From a virus, in the IMG/VR virus record IMGVR_UViG_3300025120_000273, positions 1-32,708 of that record: 32,708 bases of DNA; one strand, given 5' to 3'. Numbering within the stretch: position 1 is the first letter of the stretch; each line of letters starts with the position of its first letter. Positions 1 to 9,468 of the stretch are shown here, in pieces. The translations under genes were made by a program, and so were the position numbers. The notes beneath the pieces are model-generated. The model had not been told where the DNA came from. It worked only from the letters and a program-made list of their open reading frames with translations, and ran no database searches.

Positions 1-35
1 TTCCAACAACAGCAAGATAGGAGTATAATTTCAAT

Positions 36-611
36 ATGTGGGCATTAGTAGAAAACAATTCAGTAACACAGGTCTATACAAGACCTAAAGCAATCACCAT
101 TGGGGATGTAAACTATCCGTCCAATATCTTTATGCTGTGGTCAAGCGAGGAGCTTGAAGCCATAGGTATTTATGAGGTTGTTGTCGATAACAGCAACTAT
201 AAAGATCCAAGTTATTACATCAACACGAATCAATCTTTTGACTTCGCTAATGATGTTGTCACCGCGTCTTATGGTACAGCCACAGCAAAACAACTAGACG
301 ATACAACAGACCCAGATACAGGCGTTGTAACTCCAGGACTTAAATCAAATGATATTACTGTTGTAGACCAACAGGCCTATGGTTACTTACAACCAAACGA
401 CTGGTATGTGGTTAGAAACCAAGAAGCTGGAACAGCGATTCCTGCTGATTGGACAACTTACAGAACCGATGTTAGATCTACCGCAACAGATATGGTTAGC
501 AAAATTAGTGCAGTAACAACAGTGGATGAATTAGCAGCTTTGTATACATACAATGATGCTGAACCACCTGTTAGACCATTGGGAGAATGGCCAATACCAC
601 CATCTAGTTAA
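36..611 (+). CDS. Hypothetical tail/fibre-associated protein
   Basis: A 191-residue protein starting MWALVENNSVTQVYTR. I recognise this opening as a type common near tail-fibre genes of marine phages, but I know no biochemical function. The C-terminus (about residues 145-191) has a helical stretch with the word VTTVDELAALYTYN followed by a Pro-rich end, reminiscent of the C-terminal helices of tail-fibre assembly proteins. There is no signal peptide or membrane segment. An AGGAG lies about 12 bases upstream of the ATG, a long spacing. It sits directly before the propeller gene and, in a circular or permuted genome, would follow the fibre gene at the right end. A role in fibre assembly or as a minor virion protein is inference from position. 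Confidence 0.72.
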   Translation: MWALVENNSVTQVYTRPKAITIGDVNYPSNIFMLWSSEELEAIGIYEVVVDNSNYKDPSYYINTNQSFDFANDVVTASYGTATAKQLDDTTDPDTGVVTPGLKSNDITVVDQQAYGYLQPNDWYVVRNQEAGTAIPADWTTYRTDVRSTATDMVSKISAVTTVDELAALYTYNDAEPPVRPLGEWPIPPSS

Positions 612-645
612 TGACTAATAAAGCGAGGTCTTATACAATAAGGCT

Positions 646-2154
646 ATGGCATTATTCCCAATAACACCCCCCGCAGGGATCGTAAAAAACGGCACAGACT
701 ACGCCAATAAAGGGCGTTGGGTCGATGGCGATTTAGTGCGTTTTGAAAACGGCTACCTCAAACCTATTGGTGGGTGGGATAAACTAAAAGCTGCCGCATT
801 AGACGGAGCTATCATTGGTCTTTATAGTTACAAAGATAATACTGGTGAAAATATACTAGCGGTTGGTACAAGAAAAAAAGTATATGTTTTGTATAAAAAT
901 GTTTGGGATGATATAACTCCATCAGGCTTTGTTAATGATGCCAGTGATGATCCATTAGGCTTTGGTGCTTATATTTATGGCGAAGAAGATTATGGTGATG
1001 CCAGGAGTCAATCAGGTTTAGTTCTACAAGCTGGTTATTTTTCTTTTGACAACTGGGGTGAGGATTTAGTCTTTACCTTTTCTAAAGATGGCAAGATCTA
1101 TAAATGGCAACCAAACTCAGGCGGCACAGCAGATACCATAGCAACTCCAGTAACCAACGCACCCGTAGGTAACTTATCAACCTTAGTCACCAATGAACGA
1201 CATTTAGTGGCTATAGGCTCGGCTAGTGACCCCAGAAAGGTTGCTTGGTCAAACAGAGAGGATCGTAACAACTGGACATCGAAGGCTACAAACACAGCAG
1301 GAGACTTGCAAATACCAACAGGCGGTAGAGCCTTGTTTGGTGTTAAATATAGATCTGATGTTATCATTTTTAGTGATACTGGTATTAACAGAATGTTCTA
1401 CGCAGGATCACCATTCGTTTATGGTATTGCCGATGCTGGTACTAACTGTAAATCAATCAGTTCCAGAACAGTTGTATCAACAGGTAACTTTTTAGCATGG
1501 ATGGGTGAAAACGCTTTTTATGTTTACGATGGTTCTGTAAGAGAGCTACCATGTGAAGTGCATGATTATGTGTTTGATAACATTAATGTACCAGGCAGAG
1601 GTGCTTGTTGGGGTGGACACAACTCTAACTTTAATGAGATATGGTGGGGATTCCCAAGCGGTGACTCACAATACACTTCCAACAAATATGTTATATGGAA
1701 TTACAACTCAAATGTTTGGTCTATAGGATCTATGGACAGAGGTGCTTGGGTTGACCAGGGTGCATTTACATATCCGATAGCAGGTGACTCTCAAGGTTTT
1801 GTGTATGAACATGAATCAACTACATTAGATAATTCACCTAATCTAAACTCACAAGTACCATTTTGTGAGACAGGCCCTATACAAATAGGCAATGGTGATA
1901 ACTATGTGCAATGCAATCAAATATTACCAGACGAAGAGGCTAACACACTTCCAGGTGTCACCCTTAGTTTCAAAGGTAAATTCACTCCACTAGGCCCTAC
2001 AACGGACTTTGGATCATTTACCTTTGAAAGTGATGGCTACACAGACGCGAGGTTTACAGCAAGACAAGTACAAATGACTGTAACAGGTAGCACAGACCAA
2101 GACTTCCAAGTGGGTAATATCCGCTTGGATGTTAAGAACAGAGGTAAAAGATAA
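646..2154 (+). CDS. P22 gp10-like tail hub / DNA stabilisation protein (beta-propeller type)
   Basis: A 502-residue protein with the N-terminal signature RWVDGDLVRFENGYLKPIGGW (residues 25-45), which I associate with the gp10-like head-closure/tail-accessory family of short-tailed phages. Known members form a beta-propeller ring that plugs the portal-adaptor tube and carries the fibres. Repeated blade-like stretches are visible: short hydrophobic strands with GxxxVIWNY, FVYEHE and similar turns. The length is close to P22 gp10. A short AAGG precedes the ATG. The stop overlaps the ATG of the next gene by one base (TAATG), so the two are probably translated together. The adaptor gene (29299) lies at the other end of the late region. 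Confidence 0.75.
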   Translation: MALFPITPPAGIVKNGTDYANKGRWVDGDLVRFENGYLKPIGGWDKLKAAALDGAIIGLYSYKDNTGENILAVGTRKKVYVLYKNVWDDITPSGFVNDASDDPLGFGAYIYGEEDYGDARSQSGLVLQAGYFSFDNWGEDLVFTFSKDGKIYKWQPNSGGTADTIATPVTNAPVGNLSTLVTNERHLVAIGSASDPRKVAWSNREDRNNWTSKATNTAGDLQIPTGGRALFGVKYRSDVIIFSDTGINRMFYAGSPFVYGIADAGTNCKSISSRTVVSTGNFLAWMGENAFYVYDGSVRELPCEVHDYVFDNINVPGRGACWGGHNSNFNEIWWGFPSGDSQYTSNKYVIWNYNSNVWSIGSMDRGAWVDQGAFTYPIAGDSQGFVYEHESTTLDNSPNLNSQVPFCETGPIQIGNGDNYVQCNQILPDEEANTLPGVTLSFKGKFTPLGPTTDFGSFTFESDGYTDARFTARQVQMTVTGSTDQDFQVGNIRLDVKNRGKR

Positions 2155-2516
2155 TGCATTTAGCATCAAAAGATCAGTACCTACAAAGAGCTGTTAATGC
2201 CAAGGTTAATGTAAGCACAACCAATCTTACAACTGTTTATACAGCACCCACAGGCGGTGATTTTGATTTTGCTATCATTGAGTCTATTTTGGTTTGCGAT
2301 CATGGTAATCAACAAACAAATGTTGATTTAACCATTGTTGATACTAGCTCTGCTTCTTTTTCAATTTTTAAACAACACAACATATCAGCACACGCAACCG
2401 ATGAGATGTTAGCAAAAGATTTAATTCTAACCGCAGGTGAAATACTTAAAATACAAGTATCACACGCAAACATTCATGTAACCGCAAGTATTGTAGAGTA
2501 TGGAAAAGGCGATTAA
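2154..2516 (+). CDS. Small beta-rich virion protein (unknown)
   Basis: A 120-residue protein with alternating hydrophobic strands (TNLTTVYTAP, FDFAIIESILVCDH, VDLTIVD, LKIQVS, VTASIVEYG), consistent with a jelly-roll or Ig-like beta sandwich. No cysteine cluster or membrane segment is present. It is coupled to the upstream propeller gene by a TAATG overlap and overlaps the next gene by 17 bases. Small all-beta proteins at this position in short-tailed marine phages are usually structural. That is inference from context, since I recognise no named family. Confidence 0.7.
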   Translation: MHLASKDQYLQRAVNAKVNVSTTNLTTVYTAPTGGDFDFAIIESILVCDHGNQQTNVDLTIVDTSSASFSIFKQHNISAHATDEMLAKDLILTAGEILKIQVSHANIHVTASIVEYGKGD

Positions 2517-2904
2517 TAAAGTCACACCAATAAAGAAAGAACCAGAAGACTGGGAAATTCAATGGGATAAGTGCAAACCTCTTGTCGAGAAAGCAATCAA
2601 ATATCAAGATTCCTATACAATTGACGATGTAGAGGCTAAAATAGAAAATGGAATCGCCCTATTATGGCCAGGAAAAGAAACAGCTATAGTTACAGAATTT
2701 GTAGTTTTTCCTAATAAGAAAGTATTACATATTCTCTGCATAGCTGGTAAATACGAAGAAGTGGAAGAGATTTATAAAAGCATAGAAAACCACGCAAGAG
2801 AAATAGGTATAGATAAAATTACTGGAAGTGGTCGTAAAGGTTGGTTAAGAAAAGTAAAACATCTTGGATTCAAGCAAGAATACATGATAAGCAAAGAATT
2901 ATAG
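2500..2904 (+). CDS. GNAT-like fold protein in the virion block
   Basis: A 134-residue protein. From about residue 65 the pattern TEFVVFPNKKVLHILCIAG, helix (YEEVEEIYKSIENHAREIG), then ITGSGRKGWLRKVKHLGFKQ matches the last strands and helices of an acetyltransferase (GNAT) fold, including the late GR-GW and LGF words. T7-group phages have a GNAT-like internal protein at the comparable place before the ejection proteins (T7 gp13). The full acetyl-CoA binding loop is not clear (GSGRKGW is the nearest), so catalytic activity is uncertain. The ATG is embedded in the end of the upstream gene (17-base overlap). Confidence 0.7.
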   Translation: MEKAINKVTPIKKEPEDWEIQWDKCKPLVEKAIKYQDSYTIDDVEAKIENGIALLWPGKETAIVTEFVVFPNKKVLHILCIAGKYEEVEEIYKSIENHAREIGIDKITGSGRKGWLRKVKHLGFKQEYMISKEL

Positions 2905-2913
2905 GATAAATAT

Positions 2914-3876
2914 ATGGCAGATCCAATGACAATCGCAGCAGTAGTTGGTGCAGGTGCAGCAGCTAAATCTGCATTTGATCCTGAAACAGGTAAGCAAACC
3001 ACACAAATGGATCCGGCTCAACAGGCCATGTATGAAGATCTTTATAGAAGATCTCAAGGCATAGCGGCACAACCATTTGTACCCTACACAGGTAAAAGGA
3101 TTGCTGGATTTTCTCCGGATCAACTCAGAGCATTTGAATCAACTCGTGGTATGTTTGAGGCTGGTCAACAATACGATCCGCTAGGAACATTAAGTCAGTT
3201 AGGCCAACAACCAACACCAGGTTTATTACAGGCAGATATTGGTGCATATCAATCACCTTATCAACAACAAGTGATCGATCAAACCATGGCTGATATTCAG
3301 AGACAATCTGATATTGCACAGCAACTAGCACAATCAAGAGCAATTAAAGCTGGTGCATTTGGTGGTTCTCGATCAGCTTTACTTGAAACTGAAGCAACCA
3401 GACCATACATAGAACAACAAGCAAGAACATCGTCCGCATTAAGACAAGCTGGTTTTGAACAGGCACAAAGAGCCGCAGAATCAGACATTGAAAGACAGAT
3501 GCGAGACAGACAGTTCCAGGCCGGTATCCAACAAAATTTACTTGGCGAACAATACAGAAGCCTTGGATTGCTTGGTGGTATCGGTGGCCAACAACAACTG
3601 TTCCAACAACGAGCATTAGATGTTCCTTATCAAGAATTTGGCAGAGCATTAGATTATCCAAAACAACAACTTGGTTTACTGGCACAAGGCCTTAGTGGTC
3701 AACCTCAATTTGGAAGCACACAAGGTTATCAACCATCTGGTTTAGAGGGCGTAACATCTGCAATGAATATCCTAGGCTCACCATTTATGCAGAGTGCTTA
3801 CACTGGATATCAACAAAATAGAGCTGGAGCAGAGTACGATAGATTAACAGATGGCGATACTTTATTTGACGTATAA
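2914..3876 (+). CDS. Internal virion / DNA ejection protein (Gln-rich)
   Basis: A 320-residue protein with a short hydrophobic N-terminus (MTIAAVVGAGAAAKSAF), a conserved-looking YTGKRIAGFSPDQLRAFE stretch (about residues 58-75), and a long Gln/Ala-rich helical middle (about residues 110-260), with many QQ pairs and a GAFGGSR word at about 147-153. This layout is typical of ejection proteins of P22-like and marine podoviruses, which sit inside the capsid and leave with the DNA. An AGGA lies ten bases upstream of the ATG. It is followed after two bases by the next gene, and then by the giant internal protein, so the three probably form one injection complex (inference). Confidence 0.78.
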   Translation: MADPMTIAAVVGAGAAAKSAFDPETGKQTTQMDPAQQAMYEDLYRRSQGIAAQPFVPYTGKRIAGFSPDQLRAFESTRGMFEAGQQYDPLGTLSQLGQQPTPGLLQADIGAYQSPYQQQVIDQTMADIQRQSDIAQQLAQSRAIKAGAFGGSRSALLETEATRPYIEQQARTSSALRQAGFEQAQRAAESDIERQMRDRQFQAGIQQNLLGEQYRSLGLLGGIGGQQQLFQQRALDVPYQEFGRALDYPKQQLGLLAQGLSGQPQFGSTQGYQPSGLEGVTSAMNILGSPFMQSAYTGYQQNRAGAEYDRLTDGDTLFDV

Positions 3877-3878
3877 TC

Positions 3879-4487
3879 ATGGCAAATTCATTTCAAAAAC
3901 TAGCAGACATTCTTAACATTGAAAATGCAAGGCTATCTGGTGATCCTAAAAGATTGCAGGTTGCATCGCAGATGCAAGAAACAAAAGAATTAAAACAAGC
4001 AAACGCACAGAGCGAGGCTGAAATTAACAAAGCGATTGATGAGTCTAACTTGCCTGAAAGTCAAAAGAGATTGTTAAAGGCTTTAAGTTTAAAAGAAAAG
4101 GCTGCTTTTTTCCTAGAAACGCAGAAGCCTAAAAAGGGATTAACCCCTAACGAAATGGTTAAAATGGAAGAGGCTAAAGTTTTACAAAAATTAAAAATGG
4201 CTGATGGTGATGTAGAGTTATTGTCTCCATACGAAAAAAATATTTATGACAACTATGTTAGAGGCGGAAGTATTAATCCGTTTATGGAGTTGTTAGCCAA
4301 AGAAATAGGTGGCAAAGGAGCAACTCCACCGCCTGTTGTCCCAAAGAAATATACTATAACAAACGATTTATATTCAGGACAATCAGCAAATGATGTCATT
4401 GTCAGTGCGGTTTCAGCAAACCCCAGCCTCTCTAGAGAAGAAGTTATTAAAAATTTAATATCTCAGGGTATTATAGCCGAGGGATAA
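3879..4487 (+). CDS. Hypothetical internal virion protein
   Basis: A 202-residue, Lys/Glu-rich, mostly helical protein (coiled-coil-like around residues 25-100). After a Pro-rich linker (TPPPVVPKK, near 150) comes a short C-terminal unit with YTITNDLYSGQSANDVIVSAVSANPSLSREEVI. No signal peptide or membrane segment is present. It lies between two ejection-type genes with two- and three-base gaps and has no Shine-Dalgarno of its own, so translation probably relies on the upstream gene. I recognise no named family. A second ejection protein or a scaffold for the injection complex is inference from position. Confidence 0.7.
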   Translation: MANSFQKLADILNIENARLSGDPKRLQVASQMQETKELKQANAQSEAEINKAIDESNLPESQKRLLKALSLKEKAAFFLETQKPKKGLTPNEMVKMEEAKVLQKLKMADGDVELLSPYEKNIYDNYVRGGSINPFMELLAKEIGGKGATPPPVVPKKYTITNDLYSGQSANDVIVSAVSANPSLSREEVIKNLISQGIIAEG

Positions 4488-4490
4488 AAC

Positions 4491-7400
4491 ATGGCCGAAT
4501 TTATAGTTCCGCCCCCGCCTAAAAAAGAACCATCAAATACAAATAACGAATTTGTATTGCCAGACCCAATACAGGCTAATACTTCGGCAAACTTTGTCTT
4601 ACCTCAAACAAGTAAAGAAAATCCATCTTTTTTTGGTGATATTCCGGAAGCAGAATTAAAACAAGATCCTGAATTTATTAGAGCCGCAAAAAATATTTAT
4701 AAATGGAATGAAGGCAGAACTTTTGGTTTTAAAAACAAAGAGCCTAAAAAATTAAACTCAGATGAACAGTATGCTGACTATGCTCTTAGATACATGGGTT
4801 GGTTTAATTACAACATACCTAAAATGGGCAAAGAGGTTTTAGATTTAAGGTCTGCCTCTGAAGATCAAAAAAATGATTTTGTTACTTTGATGGATAAGTA
4901 CGATCAAAAGAAAATTAGTCTTGCTGGTACCGGAAGATTCGCTGCTGGTGTTTTATCTGATCCAAGCACTTATGTTGGAATAGGAACTTTTGGTGCTGGA
5001 TTGGCCGCAAGAGAAACAGCAAAAGCTGCCGCTAAAAGATCTATAAGAGAAATGGTTAAGTCTGGATTAAAGGTTGGTGGAACCATTGGAGCCTTAGAGG
5101 GTGCAACTTATACAGTTGTTGATGATGCTTTAAGGCAGTCAGCAAGAATACAGGCTGGTCAACAAGAGGGTTATGATGTTGGCCAGGGTGCAAAAGCCGC
5201 AACACTAGGAACTGTATTGGGTGGAACTTTGGGCGGAACTGTTGGTGCTGTAGCTGGAAGGGTAAAAGGTAAGAAAGTTGTTGGGTTTGAAGATAACGTA
5301 GATAAACAGCTTGTTGAATTAGGTTTGGATCCGCAAAAAGCAAGACAAGCTGAAACATACGATCCCTGGGCAGATCCGATAGAAACAAAGGATCCAATTA
5401 AAAGATCAAAGCAAATAGAAAAAAACATAAAAGATCAAGAAAAGTATAAAACTGCAAAACTTCAAGATCCTGTGGTTGACACAAAAGAAATAAATATAAA
5501 ACCTGGAACTTTAGGAGATCTGGTTATAAATGATCCGCAAGGATATATAAAAGAAGTTTACAATGTTGATGCTCCAGATGTTTCTTACCCAAAATTTAAA
5601 ATAATTAAAATCGATGATGGTCAAACTGGTGAACCTAGATTTAACCTGATACAAAATCTTTCTTTAAAAGATGCATACGATGATCTAACTTTATCTAACA
5701 TAGCCAGGACAAATAGATTGTCCGATGAGGATCTTATCAATTTAAAAGAGGATGTAATTATTGAAAGAGATTTTACCAATCTTGATGATGCAAAAATGTT
5801 TGCAAGTGAGGCGGTTGCAGAAATTAAACTAAAACAACCGGAAATAGAAGCTCCAAAACCCAAACCTAAAAGCAAAGCATTTCCTGAAAGTTTAAAAATA
5901 CCACCTAAGCCAAAACTAAGAACAGCCAGACAATATCTTAAAAAAGCTATCGGCAAAGACTCTGGTGAGATGGGTGATTTCTTACAATCTATAGAGGGTA
6001 AAAGTGGTCAAATACCAGCAGCTTATAAAGCTCCAAAAGGATCAACAGGTATTGGTGCTGATGGTGTAATTAGTCGTATGCAAGATGATGGTTTTTACGA
6101 GGGGGCAACAATAAGAGGAGATCGGGGAACAACGGCCGGTGAAGCAGATTCTTTCTGGGATGATATTGCTGCCGATAAAACGCATCCAGATGACCAGTTG
6201 CAGTTAGATATTTACAATCAACAGATTGATGAAATACAGGCAAAAAAAGAACTTCTTAATGAGTACGACATAGATCCCAGGGGTATGAGTGATGAAGATG
6301 TTGCAAAGGTCTTGCAAGAAATAGAAGATCAACAAATACCACCGGCATATATAAAGGATCAAGCACCGATAGAAACTTATGAACAAGCTATTAGGCAAAC
6401 AGATGAACCTATACTTGGCACCACAGACTTCCAACAAGACACCACAGTTGCTTTGAACCAAAAGGTTATTGATGTTGGAACACAAATTATGGATGAGTTG
6501 GACATACCAAGAAATCCAAAAGTTTTAATATCAGACCAAATAAAGGAAGCGATTTTATTAGCAAACGAAAACAAAATTTATAGAGATAAGTTTGCTGAAG
6601 TTTTGTCAAGGAACAACTTAACTGTAAATCAACTAAGTGGTCTTTTTAAAGAAAGTATCAGTGATTCTGCTAGAAGGATGCAACAACTCTCTGTAATAAA
6701 ACAATCATTAAAAAAAGTTGGTCAAGATCTTGGTGATATTGAAAAGCAAGAGGGTTTTTATTCTAACTTTATTGATAACTACTCAGACACAATAAGAGCA
6801 CTTGATAATATCAGAAGGGGTTTATTGGTTAGTCAAATTGCTACAGCCATGCGTAATAACACCGCACAAATTGGCCGGGTAATGTTAAACACTTTGGTTC
6901 AAGCATTTGATGGAGCCTTAAATCAAACATTTAATCCTGTAAGAAGAGCATTTGGTTCAAAAGAACAAATAGTAGATCACACCAAATCTTTTAGATTGTT
7001 TATGAATTTAACTAAAAACAAATCTAAGGCAAAGGATTTAACTGAATTTTTGACCAAGTATTATGTCAATGAGGGTGATAAATTATTTACCAAGTATGCG
7101 TCTGAAGTTGCTGATTCATCTAAAGCAAAAGTATTCAAGGGTGCACAAAAAGCAGTAGATGGCCTTAACTATCTAAATAGATTACAAGAGTTTTATTTTC
7201 GAAGGGGTATGTTTGCAACATCAATACAAAACACTTTGGCAGAAAAAGGCATAGACATAAACAAAATTGGTATTGGAGACGATCTATTAGATTATATTTC
7301 TGCTGACGATATATCAAAAGCAGTAGATGATGCTTTGTATTTCACTTACGCTAAGACTCCAGATAATTCATTTCTCAAGAAGTTTGTTGAAATATCTAAC

Positions 7401-8540
7401 TCCATACCATTTATCACAACCGGAGTTTTGCCTTTTGCAAGATTCATGGCTAATGCGGTAGAGTTTCAGTTTAAACATAGTCCAATTGGTTTTGGTTTGC
7501 TTTTAAGACCAAAGGAAATTAAAAAAATTGCTTCTGGAGACACCTCTGCTATGAGTCAAGCAATCGTTGGAACCACATTACTTCTTGCAACGATTGAAGC
7601 AAAAAGGAGAGGGCCGGAAGATCAAAAATGGTATGAATTACAAACATCTAAAGGCAAGACGATTGATATGCGACCATACTTTCCTTTAACACCTTATATG
7701 TTTGTTGCAGACGTTATTGCTAGATTAGAATCAGGAAGAAATTGGGGTGATGCTAAAGACATATTACAGGCATTAACCGGAGCGCAATTCAGGGCGGGTG
7801 CGGCACTAGGTTTTGTAAACAACCTTTTAAATGGTCTAGCTGGATTAGATACCCAGGAAAAAATTAATAGATATATGTCCGATTTTGTGGCGGATGTGCT
7901 TGGTGGTTTTGCAACGCCTCTTAGAATGTTTAATGATTTTTTAGATCAAGAGCAAGAATTTAGAAGACCTGAAAGAGAGGGTGAGTTTTTCCCGGATCTT
8001 GGTAATAAACTTTTAATGAATATTCCTATCGCAAGAGAAAGGTTCCCGGAAGTGGAATCCCCAACAAGAAAAGCTACACCAGGAAGGCCTGATTTTGTAA
8101 CAGTACCTTTTACCGACCAAGAAATATATGGGCCTTTAACAAGACAGCTAACTGGTATAACAGTAAGAGAAGAAAAAAATGATGCTGAAAGAGAGTTTGA
8201 TAGGCTTGGTTTTAAAATGCGTGATATTTTGCCATATTCTGGAAACGAAAAAGTGGATCAAACCAGGGCAAAATATATCGGGCCATTCGTTGAATCTGGT
8301 ATTTCTCCACTTGTTAAAAGTGAGGGATATTTAAAGTTAAGTAATGCAAAAAAAGAGTTGGCACTTAGAACTGTTTTAAAAGAAATTAGAGGGGCGGCTA
8401 ACGATTACATAAAAGAAAATAGAATTAATGAAATTGAATTTCAAAAAGCATCTTTTAATAGACAGCCAAAATATATTAAAAAATTGCTTAATGAGGCTGG
8501 TGTTAAATGGGAAACAATCAGGACTGATTTACTAGAATAA
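4491..8540 (+). CDS. Giant internal virion / DNA ejection protein
   Basis: A 1349-residue protein, the largest gene here. The N-terminus is Pro-rich and disordered-looking (about residues 1-50). A segment near 70-145 has LNSDEQYADYALRYMGWFN. Then comes a Gly/Ala-rich hydrophobic region (about 150-260, with GIGTFGAGLAAR and several GGTxG words) that could insert in membrane. A Pro/Lys linker follows near 445-480, then long helices (about 650-1340). It resembles in size and place the T7 gp16 / P22 gp16-type proteins that build a conduit for DNA entry. I cannot find a lytic transglycosylase motif, so no enzyme role is claimed. A good GAGGGA Shine-Dalgarno precedes the ATG. Confidence 0.8.
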   Translation: MAEFIVPPPPKKEPSNTNNEFVLPDPIQANTSANFVLPQTSKENPSFFGDIPEAELKQDPEFIRAAKNIYKWNEGRTFGFKNKEPKKLNSDEQYADYALRYMGWFNYNIPKMGKEVLDLRSASEDQKNDFVTLMDKYDQKKISLAGTGRFAAGVLSDPSTYVGIGTFGAGLAARETAKAAAKRSIREMVKSGLKVGGTIGALEGATYTVVDDALRQSARIQAGQQEGYDVGQGAKAATLGTVLGGTLGGTVGAVAGRVKGKKVVGFEDNVDKQLVELGLDPQKARQAETYDPWADPIETKDPIKRSKQIEKNIKDQEKYKTAKLQDPVVDTKEINIKPGTLGDLVINDPQGYIKEVYNVDAPDVSYPKFKIIKIDDGQTGEPRFNLIQNLSLKDAYDDLTLSNIARTNRLSDEDLINLKEDVIIERDFTNLDDAKMFASEAVAEIKLKQPEIEAPKPKPKSKAFPESLKIPPKPKLRTARQYLKKAIGKDSGEMGDFLQSIEGKSGQIPAAYKAPKGSTGIGADGVISRMQDDGFYEGATIRGDRGTTAGEADSFWDDIAADKTHPDDQLQLDIYNQQIDEIQAKKELLNEYDIDPRGMSDEDVAKVLQEIEDQQIPPAYIKDQAPIETYEQAIRQTDEPILGTTDFQQDTTVALNQKVIDVGTQIMDELDIPRNPKVLISDQIKEAILLANENKIYRDKFAEVLSRNNLTVNQLSGLFKESISDSARRMQQLSVIKQSLKKVGQDLGDIEKQEGFYSNFIDNYSDTIRALDNIRRGLLVSQIATAMRNNTAQIGRVMLNTLVQAFDGALNQTFNPVRRAFGSKEQIVDHTKSFRLFMNLTKNKSKAKDLTEFLTKYYVNEGDKLFTKYASEVADSSKAKVFKGAQKAVDGLNYLNRLQEFYFRRGMFATSIQNTLAEKGIDINKIGIGDDLLDYISADDISKAVDDALYFTYAKTPDNSFLKKFVEISNSIPFITTGVLPFARFMANAVEFQFKHSPIGFGLLLRPKEIKKIASGDTSAMSQAIVGTTLLLATIEAKRRGPEDQKWYELQTSKGKTIDMRPYFPLTPYMFVADVIARLESGRNWGDAKDILQALTGAQFRAGAALGFVNNLLNGLAGLDTQEKINRYMSDFVADVLGGFATPLRMFNDFLDQEQEFRRPEREGEFFPDLGNKLLMNIPIARERFPEVESPTRKATPGRPDFVTVPFTDQEIYGPLTRQLTGITVREEKNDAEREFDRLGFKMRDILPYSGNEKVDQTRAKYIGPFVESGISPLVKSEGYLKLSNAKKELALRTVLKEIRGAANDYIKENRINEIEFQKASFNRQPKYIKKLLNEAGVKWETIRTDLLE

Positions 8541-8541
8541 A

Positions 8542-8940
8542 ATGCCCCAAGCAACAGAACGAGTTGGTCGTTTTGGTGAATACCTCGCAGCAGCAATCTT
8601 GTCTCAAGTCTCTGATACAGTAAGCATCGTTCCACACAACGCATCCGCAGACATTATCTTTGAACACAACCTAAAGCTATATAAGTGCCAGGTTAAAACT
8701 CAATCCAAAATAGAAAAGGCTAGAGGCAATTGGCGATTTGATATGCGTAAGGGTCAAAGACTAGCACACAGAAAGTACAAGAAAGGTGAGATAGATGTGT
8801 TTGCGTTTGTGGCAGTACCACACAGAAATGTGGTCTTTTCTAGGCCTTTAGAACAGGCTCAACTAACTATTGTGGATGAACACATGAAGAACAATGATGC
8901 TGTTAAAAACATCAAAGATATATTGAAAGATCTTAGCTAG
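8542..8940 (+). CDS. PD-(D/E)XK endonuclease, QxK variant
   Basis: A 132-residue protein with a compact nuclease core: GRFGEYLAA (Glu13), NASADIIF (Asp37) and YKCQVKT (Gln50, Lys52). The catalytic acid expected two residues before the Lys is Gln. From memory, the same E-D-Q-K arrangement and spacing occur in the group I intron homing endonuclease I-Ssp6803I and its relatives. Small nucleases of this class in phages act in homing, junction resolution or DNA turnover. Which applies here is unknown. The gene follows the giant ejection gene after one base, and its stop overlaps the convergent leftward gene by four bases. No intron is visible next to it. Confidence 0.75.
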   Translation: MPQATERVGRFGEYLAAAILSQVSDTVSIVPHNASADIIFEHNLKLYKCQVKTQSKIEKARGNWRFDMRKGQRLAHRKYKKGEIDVFAFVAVPHRNVVFSRPLEQAQLTIVDEHMKNNDAVKNIKDILKDLS

Positions 8941-9152
8941 ATATTTTCAATATCAAATTTAACTTTCTGATCCTTGTAATGTTTAACAGAGTTAATTCCT
9001 AACGAAAGAAAATACTCTGCTAACATTTGCGGATCTTTATGAGTTGACTCAGCAAAATCAATCAGAGAACGTGCGATGTGTTTATTAATATACAAAGCAC
9101 TGTTGTTGTTTCTCTCATTAACAATTGGATCATCAAAATCAGATAAGTTCAT
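8937..9152 (-). CDS. Hypothetical small early protein
   Basis: A 71-residue protein (MNLSDFDDPIVNERNNNSAL at its start), acidic at the N-terminus, with a helical middle (ARSLIDFAESTHKDPQMLAEYFLSLG). Two ATGs lie in frame, at 9158 and 9152. The AGGAG Shine-Dalgarno ends only one base before the 9158 ATG but seven before 9152, so I chose 9152. The gene is leftward, ten bases after the DUF3310 gene and probably in one transcript with it, starting in the 9470-9555 control region. Its 3' end overlaps the convergent nuclease gene by four bases. No family recognised. Confidence 0.68.
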   Translation of the reverse strand: MNLSDFDDPIVNERNNNSALYINKHIARSLIDFAESTHKDPQMLAEYFLSLGINSVKHYKDQKVKFDIENI

Positions 9153-9162
9153 TGCCATACTC

Positions 9163-9468
9163 CTATAAGGATTTCTTTAATAGCTCCTCTGGAATTTTAT
9201 TTCCATCACTATCTAACCCGTAAACTTTTTCAAGTTCCAGATCTATGTAATGCTTGGCCTTCATAAGATCTTCGACTGTATCGTGCTTATCTCTGGTCAC
9301 AAGTTTAATTACATTCCCCAAACACCAACCAATATTATTCGCAACAATATAGTCTATTGGCTCAATATTAGTTCCCTTATTGTAGTGATCTCCACCTACC
9401 TGGTTGTTGGAAGCCAAGCGATCTCTTGCTTGATCCCAATCCTGTGGCGTAGCTTTGTCTATTGACAT
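9163..9468 (-). CDS. DUF3310 (SaV-like) protein
   Basis: A 101-residue protein with the family signature: GGDHYNKG (about residues 25-32), IEPIDYIVANNIGWCLGNVI, then a TR word and DLMKAKHYIDLELE. DUF3310 proteins are common in phage early regions, often called nucleotide-kinase-like, but their reaction is not established to my knowledge. The AAGGAG Shine-Dalgarno seven bases before the ATG is excellent. It is the first leftward gene from the divergent control region at 9470-9555, so it is probably expressed early under the same switch as the HTH gene on the other strand. Confidence 0.88.
   Translation of the reverse strand: MSIDKATPQDWDQARDRLASNNQVGGDHYNKGTNIEPIDYIVANNIGWCLGNVIKLVTRDKHDTVEDLMKAKHYIDLELEKVYGLDSDGNKIPEELLKKSL

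Noticed and set aside
1098-1367. Leftward 89-codon frame inside the propeller gene
   Set aside because: It lies fully inside a well-supported gene on the other strand, without a ribosome site or family resemblance. The same holds for the other antisense frames inside the ejection, terminase, portal and fibre genes.
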